A stretch of DNA of 64,000 nt from Sphingomonadaceae bacterium. Lineage in GTDB: Bacteria; Pseudomonadota; Alphaproteobacteria; Sphingomonadales; Sphingomonadaceae. The stretch is from positions 124,001 through 188,000 of the forward strand of contig JAJUHA010000001.1 of the NCBI GenBank assembly GCA_029268145.1. Direction: 5' to 3'. The notes beneath the pieces were generated by a model. The model was not told the DNA's origin, made no database searches, and saw nothing but the letters and a program-made list of their open reading frames with translations. The position numbers and the translations under genes were made by a program. The first letter of the stretch is position 1. Each line of letters begins with the position of its first letter. Positions 59,083-64,000 of this stretch are shown here, piece by piece.

Positions 59083-59546
59083 CAGCCCTCCTGCCCGGCG
59101 AGAAGCCGGTCCATCGCCGCATTGGCGAGCGCGTCGGCCCGCTCGTTGGCCGGGTGGCCGGCGTGGCCCCTCACCCACAGCCAGCGCGGCCGGTGCGGCG
59201 CTGCGGCTTCGGCCAGCGCCTGCCACAGGTCGACATTGGCGACGGGCTTGCCGTCGGCGGTGCGCCAGCCCCTGCGGATCCAGCCGGAGAGCCACTTCGT
59301 CATCCCGTCGACGAGATAGCGGCTGTCGGTCTCGATCGTCACCTGCGCCGGCCGGCTGAGCGCCCGCAGCGCCTCGAGCGCCGCCGTCAGCTCCATGCGG
59401 TTGTTGGTGGTGGCGGCCGCGTGCCCGGAAAGGATCTTCTCCGCGTTTCCGCAGCGCAGGATCGCCGCCCAGCCGCCCGGCCCCGGGTTGCCGCGGCAGG
59501 CCCCGTCGGTCGCGATGAGGACATGCGGCAGGGCCGGCTCAGCCAT
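59082..59546 (-). CDS. rnhA: Ribonuclease HI
   Basis: A 154-residue RNase HI that cuts RNA in RNA-DNA hybrids. The catalytic carboxylates and His are all present: [15 protein letters not shown] (Asp), [13 protein letters not shown] (Glu), [15 protein letters not shown] (Asp), and [16 protein letters not shown] (His, Asp). The start ATG 59546 overlaps the end of thrB by 8 bases. The thrB-rnhA pairing is common in alphaproteobacteria. Confidence 0.95.
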   Translation of the reverse strand: MAEPALPHVLIATDGACRGNPGPGGWAAILRCGNAEKILSGHAAATTNNRMELTAALEALRALSRPAQVTIETDSRYLVDGMTKWLSGWIRRGWRTADGKPVANVDLWQALAEAAAPHRPRWLWVRGHAGHPANERADALANAAMDRLLAGQEG

Positions 59547-60480
59547 GCGCGCGCACATGGCGCAAACGCCGGGCGAAGGCGAGCGGATCCTTGCGCTGGA
59601 CCAGCGCGCCGGCGTCGCCTTCGAACAGGTCGAGCGCGCGCGTGAGGAGGAAGCGCAGGCACGCCAGCTCCGACAGCAGGGGAAGCGCGGCCTCCTCCTC
59701 CGCGGCGAGCGGGCGAACGGCCCGGTAGCCGGCCCTGAGCGCGGCGTCCCGCTCGGGAAGGAAGCGCGCGCCGTCGGCCGTGAAGCTCCAGGCCATGCGC
59801 AGGACCGCCAGATCATAGGCGAAGAGGTCAAAAGCCGCGAAATAGAAGTCGATGAGGCCCGAGATCCTCTCGCCGAGGAAGAGGACATTGTCGGGAAACA
59901 GGTCGGCGTGGATGATGCCGCGCGGCAGGCCCCCGGGCCAGCCGGCGTCGAGCCGGTCGAGCGACGACGCGACCAGCGCAGCAAGGCCCGGCTCCAGCGT
60001 GTCGAGCCGGCTCCCGAGCGTTGCCGCGGCCTGGTGCGCGAAGACGAGGCCGAGGCCGTTGGCGCGCGTCGGCGGATAGCCGGCGCCGGCGAGGTGCAGC
60101 CGCGCCAGCGCTTCGCCCGCGGCCCGGCACTGGCCGACCGTCGGCTCGCTCACCGAGACGCCGGGCAGCCAGGCGATGAGCGCGGCATCGCGCCCGCACA
60201 GACGCTGCAGCACCCGCCCCGAGAGGTCCGGGAGGGGGCGCGGCACCGGCAGGCCGGCCTCGGCCAGATGGGTCATCAGCCCGAGGAACCAGGGCAGCTC
60301 CGCGGCCGCGATCCTCCGCTCGTAGAGGGTCAGGATGAAGCGGCCGCCGGAGGTCTCGACGAGATAGTTGGAGTTGGAGACGCCCTCGGCGATGCCCTTG
60401 GCCATGACGAGGCTGCCGACGCCATAGCCGGCCAGGAACCGCTCCAGCGTGTCGGCCGGAACCTCGGTGTAGACCGCCAT
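59539..60480 (-). CDS. thrB: Homoserine kinase (APH-fold type)
   Basis: A 313-residue kinase of the aminoglycoside-phosphotransferase fold, the ThrB type of alphaproteobacteria: [22 protein letters not shown]...[28 protein letters not shown] and the catalytic loop [28 protein letters not shown]. It phosphorylates homoserine for threonine synthesis, competing with MetX for the same substrate. It lies 23 bp downstream of ispH. Confidence 0.93.
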   Translation of the reverse strand: MAVYTEVPADTLERFLAGYGVGSLVMAKGIAEGVSNSNYLVETSGGRFILTLYERRIAAAELPWFLGLMTHLAEAGLPVPRPLPDLSGRVLQRLCGRDAALIAWLPGVSVSEPTVGQCRAAGEALARLHLAGAGYPPTRANGLGLVFAHQAAATLGSRLDTLEPGLAALVASSLDRLDAGWPGGLPRGIIHADLFPDNVLFLGERISGLIDFYFAAFDLFAYDLAVLRMAWSFTADGARFLPERDAALRAGYRAVRPLAAEEEAALPLLSELACLRFLLTRALDLFEGDAGALVQRKDPLAFARRLRHVRAHG

Positions 60481-60503
60481 GGGCCGGCCCGCGGTGGCGT
60501 GGC

Positions 60504-61439
60504 TCAGGCGGCCAGTTCGCGCGGGAGCTTGAAGGTGACTTCCTCGACCGCGGTGGTGACTTCCTGGATGGTGAGCTCGAAGCGCTGGCGCAGGGCATCG
60601 AGCACTTCCTGGACCAGGATCTCGGGCGCGGAGGCCCCCGCCGTCAGCCCGACCGTCTGCACGCCGTCGAACCAGCTCCAGTCGATTGCGGCCGCCGTCT
60701 GGATCAGGTGGGCACGCGCGCCTTCACGCTCGGCCACCTCGCGCAGCCGCTGCGAGTTGGAACTGTACTCGGCGCCGATCACCAGCATGAGGTCGCAATC
60801 GGCCGCGATCGCCTTGACCGCCGCCTGGCGGTTGGAGGTGGCGTAGCAGATGTCCTCGCCGCGCGGCCCGACGATGTCGGGGAAGCGGCGGCGGAGCACC
60901 GCGACGATCTCGGCCGTGTCATCGACCGAAAGCGTGGTCTGGGTGAGGAACCCGAGGTTCGACGGATCGGCCGGCGCCACCGTCTCGGCGTCCTCGACCG
61001 TCTCGACCAGCGACATCACCCCTTCCGGGACCTGGCCGAAGGTGCCGATCACCTCGGGGTGGCCGGCATGGCCGACGAAGAGGATGTGCCGCCCGGCCTG
61101 GACCATCCGCTCGGCCTGGCGGTGGACCTTGGAGACCAGCGGGCAGGTGGCATCGAGCCAGCCGAGACCGCGCTCGGTCGCCCGCGCCGGGATCGTCTTG
61201 GGCACGCCATGGGCCGAGAAGATGACGGTGGCGCCATCGGGCACCTCGTCGAGCTCCTTGACGAAGATGGCGCCCTTGGCCCTCAGGCTGTCGACGACAT
61301 GCTTGTTGTGCACGATCTCGTGGCGCACATAGACCGGCACGCCATAGCGCTCGAGCGCCAGCTCGACGATATGGATCGCGCGGTCGACCCCGGCGCAGAA
61401 GCCGCGCGGTGCCGCGACAAGGACTTTGAGACTGGCCAT
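60504..61439 (-). CDS. ispH: 4-hydroxy-3-methylbut-2-enyl diphosphate reductase
   Basis: A 311-residue Fe-S enzyme, the final step of the MEP isoprenoid pathway. The three cluster cysteines are in [25 protein letters not shown] and [11 protein letters not shown]; the substrate block SAHGVP and [11 protein letters not shown] are present. ATG 61439 is used; ATG 61457 is an alternative. Length is normal. Confidence 0.95.
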   Translation of the reverse strand: MASLKVLVAAPRGFCAGVDRAIHIVELALERYGVPVYVRHEIVHNKHVVDSLRAKGAIFVKELDEVPDGATVIFSAHGVPKTIPARATERGLGWLDATCPLVSKVHRQAERMVQAGRHILFVGHAGHPEVIGTFGQVPEGVMSLVETVEDAETVAPADPSNLGFLTQTTLSVDDTAEIVAVLRRRFPDIVGPRGEDICYATSNRQAAVKAIAADCDLMLVIGAEYSSNSQRLREVAEREGARAHLIQTAAAIDWSWFDGVQTVGLTAGASAPEILVQEVLDALRQRFELTIQEVTTAVEEVTFKLPRELAA

Positions 61440-61536
61440 GCGGCTGCCATAGACCATCCGGCCGCGAAAACAAGGATGCGGAAGGTCCGGTTTCCGGCCG
61501 GGCCCTTCCGGATGGCCGATGATCGGGAGACCTGAC

Positions 61537-62154
61537 GTGCGCCCTGCCCTCCTCCTGCTGCTTGCGCTGGCGGCCTGCCAGCAGAACCCGCTCAAGGTCA
61601 CGCGCTCACCCTGCCCCGCGGTCGCCATCCCCAACCATGTCGGGCAGCTGACCCGCTTCAACCCGCCCGAGAGCCGCGATGCCGACGCGATCGACTTCGT
61701 CGCCCAGATCGTCAACGTCTCGGCCACCTGCACCCCTGCCGAGGCGATCGTCGCGTCCGAGATCCGCTACGAGGTGACCGCGGTCAGGCGGGCGCCTGCG
61801 GGCGGCGCGCTCCCGGCGCGCGAGGTGGACCTGCCGCTGTTCGTCAGCCTGGTGCAGGGCGGCAATGTGCTCGTCGCCAAGCAGCTGACCGCCGTCCGCG
61901 TCAGCTTCCCGGAAGGCTCGATCCGCGGCCGGGGCAGCGGCGGTGCGCGCAGCGAGCTTGCCCGCGCGGTGGTGACTCCGCCGCCGGACGTCGTCGCGCG
62001 CCTGACCCGCGAGCGCAAGCCGACCGACCCGGATGCCCTCATCGACCCGATGTCGGACCCGGTGGTGCGCGCGGCCATCAGGGCCACGAGCTTCGAAGTC
62101 CTTCTCGGCTTCCAGCTCGACGACGCGAGCCTCGCCTACAACGTCGCCCGCTGA
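61537..62154 (+). CDS. Lipoprotein of unknown function
   Basis: A 205-residue lipoprotein. The GTG start at 61537 gives [16 protein letters not shown], a compact signal peptide with lipobox LAAC, and GGGAGA lies 7 bp upstream. The mature part is a beta-rich domain ([20 protein letters not shown]...[46 protein letters not shown]). Family members seem to occur in sphingomonads, without a function. The track's ATG 61519 adds 6 residues. Confidence 0.75.
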   Translation: MRPALLLLLALAACQQNPLKVTRSPCPAVAIPNHVGQLTRFNPPESRDADAIDFVAQIVNVSATCTPAEAIVASEIRYEVTAVRRAPAGGALPAREVDLPLFVSLVQGGNVLVAKQLTAVRVSFPEGSIRGRGSGGARSELARAVVTPPPDVVARLTRERKPTDPDALIDPMSDPVVRAAIRATSFEVLLGFQLDDASLAYNVAR

Positions 62155-62245
62155 GGCAGGGCGCGCCGCCGGCGGGCGGCAGTCGTTGTGCCGAGGCCGG
62201 GAAAGGGCTATGCGCCAAGGCTTCCTCACGCACGGGAAACCTGCC

Positions 62246-63028
62246 ATGTCGCGCCGCCGCCAGATCTACGAGGGCAAGGCCAAGATCCTCTACGAGGGTC
62301 CGGAGCCGGGCACCATCATCCAGTATTTCAAGGATGACGCGACCGCCTTCAACGCCCAGAAGAAGGGCACCATCTCGGGCAAGGGTGTCCTCAACAACCG
62401 GATTTCCGAGCATCTCTTCACGCTTCTCGGCACCATCGGCGTGCCGCACCATTTCATCCGCCGGCTCAACATGCGCGAGCAGCTGGTGCGCCAGGTGGAA
62501 ATCATCCCGCTCGAGGTGGTGGTGCGCAATGTCGCGGCCGGCTCGCTCTCCAAGCGCCTCGGCATCGACGAGGGAACGCCCCTGCCGCGCACCATCCTCG
62601 AATATTATCTGAAGGATGACGCGCTCGGCGACCCGATGGTGACCGAGGAGCACATCGCCTGCTTCGGCTGGGCCGGCCAGGACGAGCTCGCCGACATGCA
62701 GGACATGGCGATCCGCATCAACGACTTCCTCGCCGGCCTGTTCGCCGGGATCGGCATCCGCCTCGTCGACTTCAAGCTCGAGTTCGGCCGGCTGTGGGAG
62801 GACGACTATTCCCGCGTCATCCTCGCCGACGAGATCAGCCCCGATGGCTGCCGGCTGTGGGACATGAAGACCAACGAGAAGATGGACAAGGACCGGTTCC
62901 GCCGCGACCTCGGCGGCGAGGTGGAGGCGTATCAGGAGGTCGCCCGCCGGCTCGGCCTGCTGCCCGAGGGGCAGGAAACCGCGGTCCTCGACCTCGGCGA
63001 GGCGCGCAAGGCCCGCGAACAGCGCTGA
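62246..63028 (+). CDS. purC: SAICAR synthase
   Basis: A 260-residue phosphoribosylaminoimidazole-succinocarboxamide synthase of purine synthesis. N-terminus [33 protein letters not shown]; substrate-binding [40 protein letters not shown], and [10 protein letters not shown]...[18 protein letters not shown] 62246 is the family start; GGGAAA precedes it. It is followed by a hydrolase gene 2 bases on, and by what appears to be purS. Confidence 0.95.
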   Translation: MSRRRQIYEGKAKILYEGPEPGTIIQYFKDDATAFNAQKKGTISGKGVLNNRISEHLFTLLGTIGVPHHFIRRLNMREQLVRQVEIIPLEVVVRNVAAGSLSKRLGIDEGTPLPRTILEYYLKDDALGDPMVTEEHIACFGWAGQDELADMQDMAIRINDFLAGLFAGIGIRLVDFKLEFGRLWEDDYSRVILADEISPDGCRLWDMKTNEKMDKDRFRRDLGGEVEAYQEVARRLGLLPEGQETAVLDLGEARKAREQR

Positions 63029-63030
63029 GC

Positions 63031-63951
63031 ATGGCTGCCCGCGCCGGCCGTTCCGCCTGGGCGCTCCTCGCCCTGGTCCTTGCCGCGTCACCGGCCGGAT
63101 CGCAGCTTCCGGCGCCGGCATTGCCGCAGCCCATGACGGTCCGCAGCCTCGCCGCGCTCCCCCAGCCGGAGCCCGCCGAGACGATCCGCTATGGCGAGGC
63201 GGAGTCGCAGGTCGTCGAGCTCTTCCTGCCGCGCCAGCGCCCCGAGGGCCTGCTGCCGGCGGTGGTTCTGGTGCACGGCGGCTGCTGGCAGGCGAAGGTG
63301 GCCGGGCGCGAGCTGGTCCGGCCCGCCGCCGGGGCGCTGGCGCAGAAGGGCTTCGCGGTCTGGTCGATCGGCTATCGCCGGGTCGACGAGGAGGGGGGCG
63401 GCTTTCCCGGCACCTACGCCGATGTCGCTTCTGCCATCGACCTCCTCGCCGCGCAGGCCGCCGACCGGGGCATCGACTCCGGCCGGGTCGCCTTCCTCGG
63501 CCATTCGGCCGGCGCGCATCTCGCGCTCTGGGCGGCTGCACGCCACCGCCTGCCGAAGGAGAGCCCGCTCGCGGCGGCCTCCCCGCTCCGGCCGAAGGGC
63601 GTGGTCGCGGTCGGCGGCCTGGTCGACCTCGAGGGCGAGGCCGCGCTCATCCGCGACGTCTGCGGCGTGGACCCGGCCGAATCGCTCGCCAACCGGGACG
63701 CGGAGAAGCCCTTCGCCGAGACCTCCCCGGTCGGCCTGCTGCCCACCGGCGTCCCGGTCACCCTGGTCCATGGCATCTACGACGGCGTGGCCTATCCGGC
63801 GCTCGGGCTCGCCCATGCCCAGCGCGCCCGGCGCGCCGGCGACAGGGCCGAGATCTTCGTCGTGCCCAATTCCGGCCATTTCGAAGGGATCGCGCCGGGC
63901 ACGCGCGCCTTCGACATCGTCGCTGCCGCACTCGAGGGCTTCACCCGCTAG
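63031..63951 (+). CDS. Secreted alpha/beta hydrolase (esterase/formamidase-like)
   Basis: A 306-residue hydrolase with signal peptide (WALLALVLAASPAGSQ). Oxyanion motif VLVHGGCWQ, nucleophile elbow FLGHSAGAHLALWA, acid residue probably in HGIYDG and His in NSGHFEG. This is the BD-FAE/kynurenine-formamidase-like branch. It lies 2 bases after purC and before purS, which is unusual for a purine operon and gives no clue to substrate. The start is ATG 63031. Confidence 0.85.
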   Translation: MAARAGRSAWALLALVLAASPAGSQLPAPALPQPMTVRSLAALPQPEPAETIRYGEAESQVVELFLPRQRPEGLLPAVVLVHGGCWQAKVAGRELVRPAAGALAQKGFAVWSIGYRRVDEEGGGFPGTYADVASAIDLLAAQAADRGIDSGRVAFLGHSAGAHLALWAAARHRLPKESPLAAASPLRPKGVVAVGGLVDLEGEAALIRDVCGVDPAESLANRDAEKPFAETSPVGLLPTGVPVTLVHGIYDGVAYPALGLAHAQRARRAGDRAEIFVVPNSGHFEGIAPGTRAFDIVAAALEGFTR

Positions 63952-63983
63952 CCAGCCGTGCGCTGCTCGCCTAAGCAGGCCCC

Positions 63984-64000
63984 ATGAAGGCCCGTGTCAC
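63984..64000 (+). CDS. purS: Probable purS, first five codons (cut by window edge)
   Basis: The last 17 bases read ATG-AAG-GCC-CGT-GTC-AC, giving MKARV, which is how PurS, the small subunit of FGAM synthase, commonly begins. The location downstream of purC supports this. Only five codons are visible, so the call rests mainly on context. Confidence 0.5.

Overview
The window looks like a chromosomal core segment from a very GC-rich alphaproteobacterium, most likely of the order Sphingomonadales. The evidence is three PEPxxWA-CTERM surface proteins with the ending PEPxTWAM.IAGFGL, the divergent pckA / chvI-chvG-hprK-rapZ-EIIA-HPr block, a pyruvate dehydrogenase E1-beta with its own lipoyl domain, and the pcm-tolC-popZ-valS and ispH-thrB-rnhA blocks. 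Coding density is very high, no gene-free stretch exceeds 300 bases, and neighbouring genes often overlap by 1-17 bases (ATGA, GTGA, TTGA or TGATG junctions). I found no transposase, integrase, CRISPR array or rRNA. Two tRNAs are present (Cys-GCA, His-GUG). Genus and species cannot be decided from this sequence.

Layout. 1-3.45 kb: a cut-off CaiB-type CoA-transferase facing an HMG-CoA lyase, a DUF3597 protein, then metX-metW. 3.6-7.1 kb: hisC-tyrC, the first PEPxxWA-CTERM protein, recX. 7.2-14.4 kb: fatty acyl-AMP ligase, PlpD-type patatin/beta-barrel protein, ubiA, tldE, a CysQ-like phosphatase. 14.4-19.5 kb, minus strand: HerA-like DUF853 ATPase, and hflK-hflC-Do protease. 19.6-24.3 kb: mrp, then ileS-lspA-DUF3035 lipoprotein. 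24.5-31.3 kb: bacterioferritin, then the HPr/EIIA/RapZ/HprK/ChvG/ChvI signalling block facing pckA. 31.4-34.2 kb: J-domain protein, second PEPxxWA-CTERM protein, a tiny ORF coupled to a beta-carbonic anhydrase, and a GNAT acetyltransferase. 34.2-40.4 kb: pdhA-pdhB-NYN nuclease-pdhC-lpd behind an FtsB-like gene. 40.6-45.1 kb: third PEPxxWA-CTERM protein, enolase, dipeptide epimerase, DUF1232, a small unknown, tRNA-Cys, and a degenerate 6-phosphogluconolactonase homologue. 45.2-50.8 kb: pcm-tolC-popZ-DUF486-valS. 50.8-56.9 kb: an RND pump and its adaptor, a two-gene unit (small sphingomonad-type regulator-like protein plus DUF3168-like protein), a divergent S24 repressor, a 51-codon membrane ORF, tRNA-His. 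57-64 kb: MDR oxidoreductase, DUF808, rnhA, thrB, ispH, a lipoprotein, purC, a secreted alpha/beta hydrolase, and the first codons of probable purS.

How the genes work together. Most of the window is housekeeping: amino-acid synthesis (Met, His/Tyr, Thr), envelope assembly and quality control (LspA, DUF3035/BamF-like, HflKC, Do protease, TolC, PopZ, FtsB), central carbon (PDH, enolase, PckA), and translation (IleS, ValS, tRNAs, Pcm). The 25-31 kb block links phosphorelay signalling (HPr, EIIA, HprK) to the ChvG/ChvI two-component system and PEP carboxykinase.

The less ordinary items are: a NYN-domain nuclease gene inside the PDH operon; an S24 repressor whose catalytic lysine position reads arginine, facing a small regulator-like gene coupled to a tail-terminator-like gene; a perfect 21-bp palindrome in front of the RND pump; a 9-bp hairpin that appears to bury the hisC ribosome-binding site; two enolase-superfamily genes in tandem; and a 6PGL homologue without the catalytic signature. 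None of these by itself proves a new system. The 55.0-56.6 kb locus and the NYN-PDH arrangement are the best candidates to follow up.
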